Source of the DNA: Fomitopsis serialis
Lineage: Eukaryota; Basidiomycota; Agaricomycetes; Polyporales; Fomitopsidaceae
Direction of reading: 5' to 3'
Assembly (NCBI RefSeq): GCF_022376445.1
Contig: NW_025955192.1
Coordinates: forward strand, 1-61,196
Length of the DNA: 61,196 nt
Below, piece by piece: positions 1 through 13,040 of this stretch (position 1 is its first letter; each line of letters opens with the position of its first letter). The position numbers and the translations under genes are program-made. The notes below the pieces were generated by a model. That model had not been told where the DNA came from and did not search any database. It was given only the letters and a program-made list of their open reading frames with translations.

Positions 1-1476
1 GTCGCTGTCGGTCTCTCTTCTTTTCCTGCCTCCAGCGCCGCGCCCCGCGGCTGCCAATCGAGCGCGACCGTCGACGACCGCCGGGCGCCCGCCAGCCGTG
101 CCCATCCCGCACCGCACCCCGACAGCACCCCAGAATGTGCTCTGACGTCACAGCGATCGCCCTTCTTTGGCATGCTGCATCCCCGCGCCCTCTGCGGACG
201 GTGCGGAATCGAGAGCACGTCTCGCGGAAATCAATGCCATATTGTCCACGGAATACACTCAGAATACACGAGGTATGTTCTGTTGCTTCCAAATCCTCGC
301 ATATGCTCCGTACCTCGCTTCTGCGGTGATCGTGTCTCCGTTCAGTCTTCCAGGTAAATCCTGCGAGATGAGACAGGTGTGCAGGCACTACGTAGAGTAT
401 GATCTCATGGCTGCAAGAGAAGCGTCTCTCAGGTGCATGTGTGAGTGACAGCCATCCGATAGTATCAACTACGATTCTAATACACTTTGCTCCGCTCGAC
501 AGGATCTATATCGTCTCGTAGCCAATCCGCACCCTCGCCTTAGCGAGCATCGCGCGATGTCTACCTTCCGTTCTTGTGCTGGTTTGCCGTTATTCCGCAG
601 TACTGCAATCCGTCTAGCAGCAGTCCGCCGGATCACGTCGATGCACACATCACGGTGAGAACCACGCCTTGAGAATTGAATCGGTGACGTTCATGCTGAT
701 CCGAGATTCGTGTGCAGTTTCCAAGATCTCTATTGCGGGGCGCCGTGGCAGCACGGAAGTCGAACCGTCGTCAAATGTTCGCACCCCACCAGCTGCGAAG
801 TTCCTGCTGGGAGGCACTTGGCCGCCGCTATCGATTGACACAAGACTTCTCCATAACATTGTAGTATTCATTCGCTTTATCTTGGCTCCTTGATGATGCG
901 TTGTGCTCGGAAGACTCCACGGGATCCTCGTCGGAGATCTAATCCTCAGAACGTGCCAAAGACCATGAAGCAAGACCTTCCGTCGATACAGAGTAGTTCG
1001 TCAACGCGTGAAAGATCTAACTACCAACGTCGTTGTGCAGGCGATCCCTTAGCCGGTCCATTCTTTGTGAACGTCCAGCCGGGCGTATCACGGTGCGTCC
1101 CTGGACCCGATCCGGATGTGGACGCAGTGTGGCCTTACGGTTGAAGACGACATCACATCTAGTCGACATCACGCTGCCAGATCTAGAGCTGCAGTCCACA
1201 CGGACTTGTAAACTCATAAGTATTAAAGCTTAAAGCACAAAGCGTGCGGGACACGACGATCCCGGCGCGGCGGACCTCGACGCGAGGCGAGGAAATGCAT
1301 GTTCGGGGCAGTGAGACTGCCCTATGCGGTCTCGAAGCCACACACTTCGGCAGACGTTGTGGGAGGAGTGGCAATTGACCCGGGAAAATCACGGGCGAAA
1401 CGGGGGACGATCACATTGCAGAAATCGACAACGGAGGTCTCGCTTTGCTAGGCTACAATGGTATGATTCACCGCTC

Positions 1477-1545
1477 ATGTCCTGGATGATAAGTTTCAGT
1501 TTGATCCCGGGCCTCTGGACTCTGTGTTCAGTAGTCACTGTAGAA
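1477..1545 (+). repeat. Diverged direct repeat, copy A
   Basis: This segment shares the core GATAAGTTTCAGTTTGATCC, then TCTGGACTCTGTGTT, with 2160-2218, which reads GGTAAGTTTCAGTTCGATCC and TCTGGAGTCTGTGTT. The two copies differ by several substitutions and a four-base gap. GTAAGTTTCAG resembles a splice donor plus short intron, so the ancestor may have been an exon/intron border of a duplicated gene. No protein can be assigned. Confidence 0.5.
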
Positions 1546-2159
1546 TGACTGAGCGATCCAAGCAGTACCTTTAGGATCACTGCCTTAGAAAAGGTACGCC
1601 ACCTAAGGGCGAAGCGAACACATCACGGTACGCACTGGATGGTTCCGAGAGACTACTAGATGTCAGCCTGGTACATACGTCTCACCGATGGACTACACTG
1701 ACCTGCGTGCACAGTGGCTGCCGCTCGTTGCGACCGCTCGGCTCGACGACACCCTGTCGTCTCCCAGGTTCCGCTACTTGGAGCTAGTCATTATCCGAGT
1801 CTCAGTGAATCTCCTCTGCGCCGAGGAAGGAAATCCCTAGTCTCCGTTGCCGACCATAAAAGAACGACAAGCGCTTTTATGGGAAATCCCCGTTCAAGAC
1901 GGATGGTATTCGAGGAGGCACAATGGAGAGCCGAGAAGCTACTCACCCACAGTCAAAGCTGACCTCTCGTGAGTTCCCAAGATTATGTTGGCAATGGTCG
2001 TCGCAGCGCTCATGCGATACTGTACGGCCAGTGCATACACTATGCAGCGTGTATGGGGACATCCTGCGTATGCGATACGATACCCGGATACATTCACCAG
2101 ACTCACGTATATATATTGAACTTCGACCGGCGATAGGCCACAATGGCATCATTTACTGT

Positions 2160-2218
2160 GCATTTCCTGCATGGTAAGTTTCAGTTCGATCCTCTGGAGT
2201 CTGTGTTTAATACCCACC
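2160..2218 (+). repeat. Diverged direct repeat, copy B
   Basis: Partner of the segment at 1477-1545, in the same orientation and about 680 nt downstream. It lies about 350 nt upstream of the H2B gene and has no coding assignment. Confidence 0.5.
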
Positions 2219-2569
2219 TTTCTCTTGGCCTACTACGGGCATATGTACTTACAGCACTTCAATATGGCGTTTGTGTAAAATGTCGACGGCGAACCGGATG
2301 TACTCACGGGATGTCTGCTACGTATTCCTCGCCCTCAATGTATGAGGGTTGCGAGAATAAGGGTCATTTGCTCCTGTTCGAGACTACGAAACTTGAAGTC
2401 AACGTCGGTGCCAAATGTGGGTGGCCAGGACAAACGTCACGCAAGTGACATGAACCAGTGAGGATTGAGTCACGCTAGATAAGCAACAGCAACGCGGCGA
2501 AGCCACCAGTTCACCTCTGCTTGCGACTGTCATCTCGGTGAACCCAGCCCTCCAGTGACTTGAGGCAGC

Positions 2570-3189
<620 letters not shown>

Positions 3190-5013
3190 AACAATACGCA
3201 GTCGGCAGTGTCAGAGTGGTGGGTTTTTACGTGTATAACATAGGCCGTCGTTGTTGTATTGTATGTGTATGTGTCTCTGTACTCGTTGTGTCGCCGTTTT
3301 GTCCCCCTGTCTGCAGACATAAGTACTGCAAGTGGGCCCGACAGGTCGTCGATGCCATTGGCGCATCAGCTTCGTTGTGAGTCCCTGAACACGTTCCTGC
3401 GTCTCGTCGGTCTATGCCCATGAGCTTCCGTAGGGATGCCCCAAGTTTCGACTTGTTCAAGCTTTTGAATTCCATCTAATGATGGTCATTGCTTGGGGAG
3501 GGGTGGCTGCATCACCCAGGTGAGCGTAGAGGAGACCATATCTATATCCCGGTAGCTCTTGATATCCGTCTATGATGCCTCCGTGCTGAGCCTTAAGAAT
3601 TCTGTGCATAAGGCATTGACATCAAGCGCGGTACGTGTTGCATTCGTCGGATCATCGTGTCAATGGGTTGTCATTCATTCCGCGAAGGTCAGGGCGCAAT
3701 ATGATCGTGCCTTGCGCGTGAAGCTCTCACACAAGATGTCGCCCACATATTTTCCGTTATACTGGACCGGTCATACATCTCAGGCCTCAGGTACCGGACC
3801 CATTGCCAAGAAACGTTTGCATACGCGCTCTCGACATAAAATGCTGGATACCCTATTGACACGACGCAGTCCTGCAATGACCTCTGAATCCGCGGTGATG
3901 GATGGACGTTGTATCAGGACTAGCCCCAAGCCCGCGTTGGCGCACACTTCAGTCTGGATCGAGTATACAGTCGCTGCAGCGCTCGGTGGCGGCGCCAGTA
4001 TTATGAAGACCGCACCGCTCTATCATCATAGACTCTATGTGCCACAGCGAGCAACCTCCTTTACACCCGCGGTCCAGGTTCAAGATCCGGTGTGTGTCTG
4101 AGCACGTTCTTTGAATGCAGAGGACAAGTACTGACAGTGGCGCACTAAAAGTGCTGCCTGAGCTGTTGTGAATCACTAAGTGATCTGTGGTGCAGCGGGC
4201 GCGGTGAGGACCGAGTAAATCACTCGGTTGGCTATGTGTGGTTTGCTAACTGTAGGAGTGAAACGCCCTACTGTCAGTACAAGGTGACTCAGGTAAGCGT
4301 CAGGGTAGCGATCGCTACTAAAGATGTTCTCTGCTTTCCATTGATCTGTGGCGCTCAAGCTACACCATGCCTATGAGGCAATGCGCTGGATTTTACCAGT
4401 AATAATCCCCTTTCAGCACACCGTACGGCGGAGAAAACGGGTAACGAAGTGACTTCACGCGTTGTTCGCCTCCCAGACTTCCGTAATTATTGATACTACT
4501 GTTGTACAGCCATAGGACATCCAGAACGGTCTTGAAACGACTTCTAATAAAGCCGAACTATCCAAGCCGACGTGAGACACGTTCTCCGAGCGATATTTCT
4601 CATGCCTTGAGGAACAGGACTCATCTGCCTCGCAGGGTCTGTAATTAGGTGCGAGTCCGAATATCTCGTGCGCTTTCCACTCAGGCTGACGTCCCTTTTC
4701 TGCTCAATTGACACTGGCATCCAAGGTCTTGGCCCGACAGGTGTGTGACGCCGCGTTTTTGGCTTCTGTCATCGGACATACGGGGACGGCGACAGTACAC
4801 TTGACAGCGCTGGCCAGTGTCCAATTTGTGCCTGGCTTTCCCTGTGTAGTCGCGGTGCATGCTGATCGGCGTGGTCCTGGCGCATAACGACAATGTCCAG
4901 CGCGGTCTGGTGAACCGATGCCCTATTCAGTGCAGGGGTACAAAAGGGGACCATGTCGAGGACTCGAACGCCAGCATCCTCCCCTCCCTGGATCATTTCC
5001 TACACAGTTCATA
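3190..5013. other. Intergenic stretch, no gene recognised
   Basis: About 1.8 kb between H2B and the secreted protein. The longest open frame (3559-4101, plus strand) has random-looking composition and no recognisable motif. A TACAAAAG string near 4939-4946, about 70 nt before the next start codon, is a plausible weak TATA element for the secreted protein gene. Confidence 0.45.
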
Positions 5014-5632
5014 ATGTTCAAACATACCAGCCTCATCGCGCTCGCTGCCCTCGCGGTTGCTGCCTTTGCCTCCCCCGAGCCTTGGCACGGCATCGTGCCT
5101 CCTCTTCACCGCCGTCTGACCGGCCAGAACGTCGCATTCTCCTGCTACGGCGGGGGTGGCGACTGCGAGTGTCCGACCGACCTGACCGGTGACAGCAATG
5201 GCGTCCTGATCAACGTCTACCCCGGCTACCAGTGCGCCTACGCCGGCGGTGCTTGCACCTGGGACGACAAGGTGGGCAGCATGCGAGATTTTCCTATGTG
5301 TCGCTGACGACGAACGCGGCTGTGCAGACCGGTGCCCTGCAGAATACCGCCCAGACTAATTGCCCGGCCTCCGCGCCCTGCAGCACCACCAGCGGCTGCC
5401 AGTGCCCCACCGACAACAACGGCGACGCCGGCGTCTTGATCAACCAGTTCACCGGCTACCAGTGCGCGTACGTCCATGGCGCCTGCACCTGGGACTACGT
5501 GAGTGCAGCCTCCTTGATTTGCTGTCGCCGTACTGAGACATCCATTCTACCTAGACCGGCGCTCTGCAGAACACCGCCCAGACCAACTGCCCGACGACCG
5601 CAGAGTGCGCGCAGTTGGCCGGAGATTCTTGA
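5014..5632 (+). CDS. Small secreted protein with cysteine-rich exon repeats
   Basis: Unrecognised extracellular protein of 168 residues in three exons (5014-5271, 5328-5498, 5555-5632), all joined in phase 0. It opens with a signal peptide (MFKHTSLIALAALAVAAFAS). The body is an internal repeat: a unit with the pattern CxCPTD, NGD or GDS, GVLIN, GYQCAY, GACTWD occurs in exon 1 and again in exon 2. The sequence TGALQNTAQTNCP opens both exon 2 and exon 3, and exon 3 breaks off after it (ending ECAQLAGDS). Each repeat therefore begins at an intron border, as expected for exon duplication. The start codon was chosen because it opens directly into the signal peptide. Function is unknown; the cysteine spacing suggests a disulphide-stabilised surface or effector-like protein. 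Confidence 0.82.
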
Positions 5633-6179
5633 GCCACTGGCATAGCAAGTCGTGACATGCTGATGCACGTCTCACGTTTTGTAGTTTGTTTCTTGGGTTC
5701 TGCGGGGCGATATGCTTGCTTGCTCATGGGTTGTATGGTCGTGTAATTTGGGTAATGAGCGAAGTTAGACTCGATATCCTCGGGCTTTCTTTGTGATGTC
5801 AATGTTACTGTGAGGTGCACTATATATGATATCGTCATAGGACGTTCAAAAGGGGCAAGCTGCCTGCCAATATTCGCAAGTTTGGCCCGACCGTGACTGT
5901 CGTCTGTAAATACCATTGACAGTACGATTACATAGTATATAGACTGCAAATATTCTTTTGTCAAATACTTAGTCTCAATTCTAAATTATTTATCCTACTG
6001 TATTGCCATCAACAATGGTAACTTACGTGAGACAATAGACGATACCGACCAGTAAGTAATTATTTACGGCGAACACTATTGGCATACTGTAACTGAGCCG
6101 CCAAGTGTCGGTGTGCGTTCCGCGCTCGCACAGGCTCGCACTCATATAGCGCAGCTGACCGACGTGCAGGCCGGCCACG
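5633..6179. other. Intergenic stretch, AT-richer
   Basis: About 550 nt between the secreted protein and the golgin. It is noticeably richer in A/T than its surroundings from about 5680 to 6080 and has no coding exon. It probably holds the 3' end of the first gene and the promoter of the second. Confidence 0.5.
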
Positions 6180-7878
6180 ATGTCGGACAGCAGTCACCTC
6201 CTTGGCCCAAGCCCTCGACCATCTCTGGACAGTCAGCGGTCCTCTTTCTCCCTTCTGCCAAATGGCACAAACGGCAACACAGACGGAGCAGCGCACGATG
6301 ACGAGGAAGACCTCGATCCAATTCAACGGCTGCAGCGTGAGCTCGAGCGCACCAAGGAGGAGAAGGAAACGCTCGCAGGGCAGTACCGCAACCTCCTGTC
6401 GAAGCTGACGACGATGCGGACGACACTCGGGAACAAGCTCAAGCAGGATGCCGTACGTACCCTACCACCTCTCACACACCCGCACGGTTACGAGTCGCCC
6501 TTGCATAGGAAGAACTCGACCGGCAGAATGAGCTTGTGCAGCAGCTGACTGCGCAGACCGAAGACCTCACCATGACGGTTGAAACACTAAAGTCCGAGCT
6601 CGTTGCTTCGAACGAGGAGGTGGAGCGTGCGTCGCGAGAACTCGAGGCGATGCGCAGTCGGGCACTGCAGGACAACGCGCAGGAGGCGTACATGCGCGAG
6701 CGCGAGCTGCGAGAGACGCAGACAGAGCTCGAGCAATGTCGGATGGAGCGAGACGAGTGGGAGCAGAAAGCGCTGCAGGAGCATGTATCTGCGGATGAGG
6801 CCCGGACTATGCTGGCGAATCTACGAAGAGAGCTTGAGGTCGAGCGTACGACACGAGAGATGTCAGCTGCAGAGCTGGCTGTTGAGCGGGAGAAGTGCGT
6901 CAACTTGCAGTCGGTGTTGGAGGATTTCCAGGCGGGTAAGCTGATCAGGCTCCCAGTGTGGCTGCTATTGAACCTGAACAGCGAAGGATCATGACTTGAA
7001 GCAAGCAACCAAGGAATATGAAGCCCAGATAGATCATATTACACAGTCACTAGCCGAATACAAGAGCCGTGCACTGAACGCCGAGCTCCAGCTGCAGGAG
7101 TCGTCGACGAGCAATTCGCGGACACAAGAGTTGGAGAGGGAGGTGAAGGAAAAGCAACTGCTCATTGGAAAGCTTCGGCATGAAGGTAGGCACAACGCCT
7201 ATTGCGCTAGCCTACGTCTGATCATTGAGATAGGTGTGATCATGAACGAGCATCTCATGGAAGCCCTTCGTCGCCTGCGGCAGTCTTCAACGGACACGAA
7301 CGTGGACAGGAGACTGGTCACGAACGTGCTGTCGTCCTTCCTTAATACTCCTAGAGGCGACCCAAAACGCTTCGAGATGCTCTCGCTCCTTGCGACTATT
7401 CTCTCTTGGACAGATGACGAGCGGGAACGAGCAGGTCTTCAGCGCAAAGGCGGGCCAGCGCCTGCTATGTCCGCGGTGGCAGGGTTCTTCAGCCGCGGGT
7501 CGCCCACAAGAACGAGGAACCTCGAGCTCGAAAAGACCGACGAGACAGAGGTAGGTCTGATGACCCTTTGTCTGCTATCGTACTGACCGTTCGTTTTAGT
7601 CATTTTCTCGCTTATGGGTCGAATTTCTCCTCACTGAAGCAACCTCGGGCGAAGAGGCGCGCTCCAGTTCCTCATCACCCATGAAATCCCCGCGAAACAA
7701 CTCCCTCCCGAACTCGCCCACACGTAGCACACACCGCCAGCCAAGCCTCCTCTCCCCGCCTGAGCTCAGAGGTACGAAACGTCTACCGTCGTTTACGAGC
7801 GCGGCGATGGCGAGTAGCCCGAACTTGGTGCTGCAGCCCCCTCCACAAGGCAAGGGGAAGGAGAGAGCGGATTCTTGA
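6180..7878 (+). CDS. RUD3: Golgin with GRAB domain (Rud3/GMAP-210 type)
   Basis: Golgi matrix protein. In the known family the GRAB domain binds Arf GTPase and the coiled coil tethers vesicles at the cis-Golgi. Five exons (6180-6452, 6509-6935, 6982-7185, 7234-7550, 7600-7878) give 499 residues. Order: serine-rich disordered start; acidic DDEEDLDP; long heptad coiled coil (roughly residues 45-320, with stretches such as ELVQQLTAQTEDLTM and LRRELEVERTTREM); then the GRAB signature NVDRRLVTNVLSSFL, GDPKRFEMLSLLATILSW and DDERERAGLQRK; then a short helix SFSRLWVEFLLTEA and a proline/serine-rich tail with KSPRNNSLPNSP. Intron 2 is only 46 nt. All phases join cleanly. Confidence 0.88.
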
Positions 7879-8765
7879 TTTGCTTTGGAGTTTTCACTTG
7901 GACATATTTATTTCTAGTCTGTACAGTCTTCAAGTTATAGCCGGTAATTACATGTTCCAGGAGCATTGCAGGAAACACACAAGTACGCATTTCTAATCCA
8001 TCAACCGTCTTACTGCACCGTTACAGGTCGTTCAATGAGTTTCATGCCGTTGTAGAGTATGACATGCGCGTTCTCTTCTCGTGACGGTGACTGTACACGG
8101 CGGTGCTCGCAGAACTCTACAGTACGCCGGCCTCAAGCCAGGTTAACTTTGGGCATCGAACATGCGTTCGGAAGAGGTTCTCCACCGGCGAATAGACTTT
8201 GCTCTTACAGTTCAGAATCTGATTCGCGTAAGTACATACTCATTGCACATGCCCGCGTACTGAGCAGCGCCGGCATAATCAAAGCATAAAACACCGCTGA
8301 CCTATTGATACGCTGATCAACGGAAGTAAGTAGCGCCGCGCATCTAGTAAGTATATAAGTATGTGGCTCCATCAACTTGAAGGCTTCATTGTAGAAGCCG
8401 GATGTGATTCGTCTACGCAAAACAAAATAATCAGTCCGGAAAATGGCATGTTATCCCCGACATGAGGTTGCATCAGGCGTGAGGCGTCCAGGCCGCGACC
8501 TGGCCGGTATCGCTGAAGTACCTCTGTGATAGCCGCCTTCAATGCGTTGAGCTTCCCTTCCCTTCCGGAAGGCGTACGGTCAGCACGATACCCGTCTCTT
8601 ATACTAGGACCTTCGCCCCCCCCCCCCCCACTTCACTTTCCTCCGGGAACGACACTTGTACGACTTACACGACGACTCTGCGACGTTCGATTTTGCTCAG
8701 GTTGTCCACAAACGTTGCTTCATAAAACCGAGGCTGGCATATCTCTCCGAGAATAGTGATGAAGC
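7879..8765. other. Intergenic stretch with poly-C run
   Basis: About 890 nt with no supported exon. It contains a run of 14 C at 8616-8629 about 140 nt upstream of the WD40 gene start, in a pyrimidine-rich tract that could belong to that promoter. Nothing else stands out. Confidence 0.5.
8616..8629 (+). repeat. Poly-C homopolymer (14 nt)
   Basis: Uninterrupted run of cytosines in the presumed promoter or leader of the downstream WD40 gene. It is a likely site of slippage variation. Confidence 0.9.
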
Positions 8766-11700
8766 ATGGTGCGAGGTGAGCATCGCCGATATTGACCAAC
8801 TGCAGGGTTGTCACCAGACTACGTGTATCCCATAGGCATACCGCACTCTATCGAAGCCGCCGCTCTTCCGAACGCAGACCCGCACGTCGATGCAGGTCAC
8901 TCGAAGCGGAAACAGACTCTTTTGAGTTTGCTGGATGCATTGCATGAATTAACGAAGGATGACGATTTGGCGTCGCGTGAGTGATGGTCGTTGACGCGGG
9001 AACAAGTGGAGAGCTTATAAGTGCGCTACAACAGCTGTCCTGAACAATGACCGCCCTAACTTTGAGGACGACCGAGATGTTCGTAAGTCACTGTGCTCGT
9101 TGTCGACGTGTGGCCACACAAAGTAATGCGTCGTTGCTTTACAGCCACCGTGGATGAGCATATCCAGAAAGTGGGTGCGGATGCCTTCAGCAAATTCGAG
9201 AGGTACGACTTCGTACGTACCGGATCAGAGATGTGCGAACTGACCCATACATCTCATTCAGGCGCATGACCAACCTGGACCGTGAGGTACGCATGCCAGA
9301 GGTGATCGATACCTGTCGACATTGACACGTATTCGCAGCTACGCAACTTCGCCAACGCTGCCCGTCAACTAGGAAGCTCTGTCGGTATCCTGTCGTCATC
9401 CGTGCACTTGCGAGAGCGATTGGCGCAGCTTCTCTGGCTCTTCCGCGAGAATGCGGCCGACCTCTTCCCACGCAAAGTCAAACGACAGTCTCGCGAATCC
9501 CTCGTGGATACTGCCTTACAAGCTGCACTCAAGCGCAGACGCCATAAGGCACCGTCGCACGCTGTAAATCCGACCGTAGAGGACCTCGATCCGGAGGACT
9601 TCCCGGATCAGTTGCAGAGTCTGGCACACGATGTGATGACTTTCTTGGACTGTTTGAACGAGTTCCCGGAGTTCAACGATGAGGCCGTCAATGCGTCCAT
9701 CCAGTCCCTCGAGTGTGATCTGAAGGTAGGTTTGCTGAGCGGCTGATGAAGGCGGATGCTCACCGTGCTCTAGTACTGGGCGTCTTGCTTGAAAACATAT
9801 GAAGGTGATTGTGCCGCCTTATCGGAAGATTAGTGGCTCCCAGGTACTGACGTCTCATATCCGCAGGCCAATTTAGGTATCCAGCGGTACAGAGGTATCT
9901 GCATGATCTGACCTCGGAGATGGGCGAGCACTTAGACAACATCACCGCTGCATTGTCTGTCTTCATTGAGATCGGTAAATCCGTCAGCTGCCCCACAGCA
10001 TCTTCAATTCGACTGAAGCCGCTTCCCAGGTGTGCCGACAATCCGTTTTGCGCAGGAACATGCAAGTCAGAATCTGCTTAACCTGAGTACCGTCGCCACA
10101 TTCTTCAGCGCAGTCACCGCAACGACCATGCAGTTTTCATTCAATATGACTGAAGGAGCTCTCGCTAAGGCAGTGAACTGCTTCTGGTTTATTTCGCTTG
10201 TGTTCAGTATACAGGCAGCTGTTAACAGTCTTCTCGGGTTGACTTGGAAGCAAGCTATGTAGTGCGTGCTGTGCTTTCTCCTACCACTAGCGTTGTCTCA
10301 CTCAGGTATAGTCGTTCGCCTGGCCACCGTGTTCCCTGGTGGGTCCTCATCTGGATCAAGCGGTCACCATTGGTCTTTCTTGTTGCATCTGTCGCTTGCT
10401 TCTCCATGGGTCTGGTGCTCTTCGGATATTCGTCTGGGCAGGTGCGTGCGGTGTAAACGTCGTTCACCCGTAGTCTCACCAAGTATGCAGGATCGCGTTA
10501 CAACGACTCTCACGTCCGTCTTCTCGGCGCTCAGCTGCATCGGCCTCGCCGCCGTGTCCACCTGGTTCATCTCCGAGCGGATGATCTTCACGAAGCACAA
10601 GGGCCAAAAATGGCTCGCGGACGTGCTCTCCGAAACGAGGATACAGATATTCTCTACCCCGGGAATCAAGTGGATCATCTACGAGCCCCGTGCTCTTGCC
10701 TGGCGGATCGGCAGGCATACCAGGGAAGCCAGTCAATGGATAACGCGCCACTGCCGCATTGCGAGCGACAGCATCTCGCGCATGAGTGCGCGAACGTTGC
10801 GGCGCGTCGACACGATGTCGTCGTCCATGGAGAAGGACCAAGAAGACGGGACGGCGGAGACGCTGCCCTCTGCGCACAGCCCGGAACCGATCTCGCCGCT
10901 GCGTATGCGCCAGTCTAACTCCACCGGGCCCCTGCTCCCCATCGCGGAAGTGCGATCGTCGAATTTCGGGTCCTCGGACAATCTGGAAGCGGCTACGACG
11001 ATGAGCAACGCGAGCACTGCGGTGTTGAATGCTCCGCCTCCCTCGGGGAAGGCGCGCTTCGTGAGCGCTGTACATTCGGTCATGATGCTGCGCCAGGCGG
11101 CCTCGCCGATGCCCTTCGGACTAAGCCTCCCGCCACGGACCCCGACGAGAGGACGAACGGGCTCGACTGACGGCCCGATGGTGCGGAGTATGTCCGCAGA
11201 GCCGAATGGCATGATGCGGGCGTCGCGGGTCGCTGCACTGGTGCCGAAGCTGAAGGCGCTGGAGACTACGCAGGACTTCGCTGCGCACCAAGCACTCGTA
11301 CGACATCTGCAGTTTTCGCCGAATGGAAAGTTTTTGGCGACATCGAGGTAGATGTCCGCGATATCTTTAGGTGAAAGCTGAGCTAAACTCAGGTTGCACT
11401 GCTAGCTGGGACAGGACTTCCGTGATCTTCAAAGTTGGCGTGCGTGCTCTGATCGCGATGCGCGGTGTATTCACGAACTAATCAAGATGTGTAGGACCCT
11501 TTCGCGGCGCACCGTATTCTTGCTCAGCCTCAAGGATTCGTTGGCCAGGTCGCTTGGTAATATTCTGCGGGCCTTCAAGTGACATCGATTTTGACGATAT
11601 CACATCAGGTCTCCTAATGGTACTATATTACTCACAAAGCTGAACCGCGGCGTGAAGGTGTGGAATGAGGTGAGTCAAGGCTCGTTGCATTTGTTGGATC

Positions 11701-13040
11701 TCTGGACGTACGGTTGATCCATCCTCCAGGATGGTGTATGCAAGAAGACCATTGATCGTCGGAAGAACGTCCAGTCAATAGCTTGGCTACCTGGTGGCGA
11801 AGGTAGGCGACTAAGACACTAATTGTCTTGTAGTTGGTGAACACCTTTTGTCACTACTCAGGTTTCCTATCGGTGGAAGGCAGTGATGTTGTCAAGCTGG
11901 TAAGTCTGCGGACCGCTCCGCTTTCGGGTCCGTACTAAAAGTGATGCAAAGGATCTCAATGGTCAAGTATGTGACATGTCTGACTTCAAGCGAAACGATG
12001 ACTGATGAACGTGCAGGTACTAGACACGTATCACTTCGACCGTATGGTGCTGCACGACGTGGCAGTTACTCAAGACTGCCAGCGTATGTTATGCGTAGGG
12101 ACCCTCATGGCATCGCGCGATGGATTGCATCCCAGTAAGTCTCGGGCGGAAAAACAGATTATAGGTACGGATGTCCATTGCGATCGTCACGACTGGCATG
12201 GCCTAACCACGCGACACGTGTAGCCTTCAACCTGGATAAAAAGGACATCGAGAAGTAAGCCTCAGTGGGATTATCCGCTAGTCTGAGGCTGATACGACAT
12301 TGCAGTCGAGTACCTGTTCTGCATGATGTACGTGATATCACTCTGGCTCGTGACGACCAAGTTGCCCTTGTCAGCTACGAAAACAAGGTATGCTTGGTAG
12401 CCCCCGCTTAGTCCTCTGATCCTAATGGGCTCTGTAGGCACCCCCACAACTCTGGAAACTGGACTTGGTCAAAGACACTGCTCGGTTATCTCTGCGACAC
12501 ACGTACATGCCCAAGGTAACTGTCGACTTCGCCGGGCCTAGTTACTTCGGTGGCAAGAATGACCAGCTGGTGCTTTGTGCTGGAAAAGGTCCGAAATTAG
12601 TTGAGCTCACTCGTAGTTCCTCGCTCACGTTGGTTGCAGCGGGAGATATACACATCTGGGATCGTGAATCGGCGGCCTTACTCCATCACGTCCGTGCACA
12701 AGCCTTGGGAGGCGACTTGACCTGCATAGCCTGGAACGCCGCTGTGGAGCCCTTCATGTTCGCCACGGGAAGCCACGACGGAGGCGTGCGCATCTGGACC
12801 ACTCCGCCGAATTACCCCACCATCAGCGTCACGGAAAGCACCCCTGGAAGCTACGCGAACTCTACCAATGGGAACACCCCACGGACTGGCACGCCCTCGC
12901 TTTATGACATCGAGCAGCAGACGGGCAGCCCTGACGCCGAGCAACCAAGTTTCATACCGGAACAGTTCTTACAGGCCGCCGTTCAAAATGGAGCTACGAG
13001 CACAAGATTGGGGGAACGAAAAGCAGTGACGTTTGAATGA
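8766..13040 (+). CDS. Membrane-anchored WD40 repeat protein
   Basis: Protein of roughly 1,100 residues over about 20 exons, all joining in frame from a tiny first exon (MVRG). The N-terminal part is helical and soluble (RMTNLDREL, LRERLAQLLWLFRENAADLF, FLDCLNEFPEFND). Three or four hydrophobic segments follow between about 10085 and 10580 (for example NLSTVATFFSAVTATT, WFISLVFSIQAAVNSLLGL, PLVFLVASVACFSMGLVLF and SALSCIGLAAVSTWFI). A serine-rich linker comes next. The C-terminal half (about 11260-12800) is a WD40 propeller with blades such as LVRHLQFSPNGKFLATS, SWDRTSVIFKV, GQVAWSPNGTILLTKL, GDIHIWDRESAALLHHV and FATGSHDGGVRIW. Cytosolic scaffolding from an internal membrane is an inference; no enzyme motif is visible. 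The WD40 half resembles basidiomycete WD40 proteins sometimes likened to Gid7/WDR26, but I see no LisH or CTLH motif and do not claim that identity. Confidence 0.82.

Larger units (their letters stand above)
1..2569. other. Non-coding stretch upstream of orphan H2B
   Basis: No exon chain with protein-like composition could be assembled on either strand; open frames are short and look random. The left edge is pyrimidine-rich. Two diverged copies of a roughly 60-nt segment lie near 1477-1545 and 2160-2218 (listed separately). A TATATATA string occurs near 2110, about 460 nt upstream of the H2B start, too far to be a confident core promoter. The stretch may be decayed duplicated or transposon sequence. 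Confidence 0.5.

Noticed and set aside
3559..4101. 180-codon open frame on the plus strand
   Set aside because: Random composition, no start context or domain motif, no splice partners; likely chance.
10476..11212. Long minus-strand frames
   Set aside because: Antisense to the linker of the membrane-anchored WD40 gene, whose exons join in frame on both sides.
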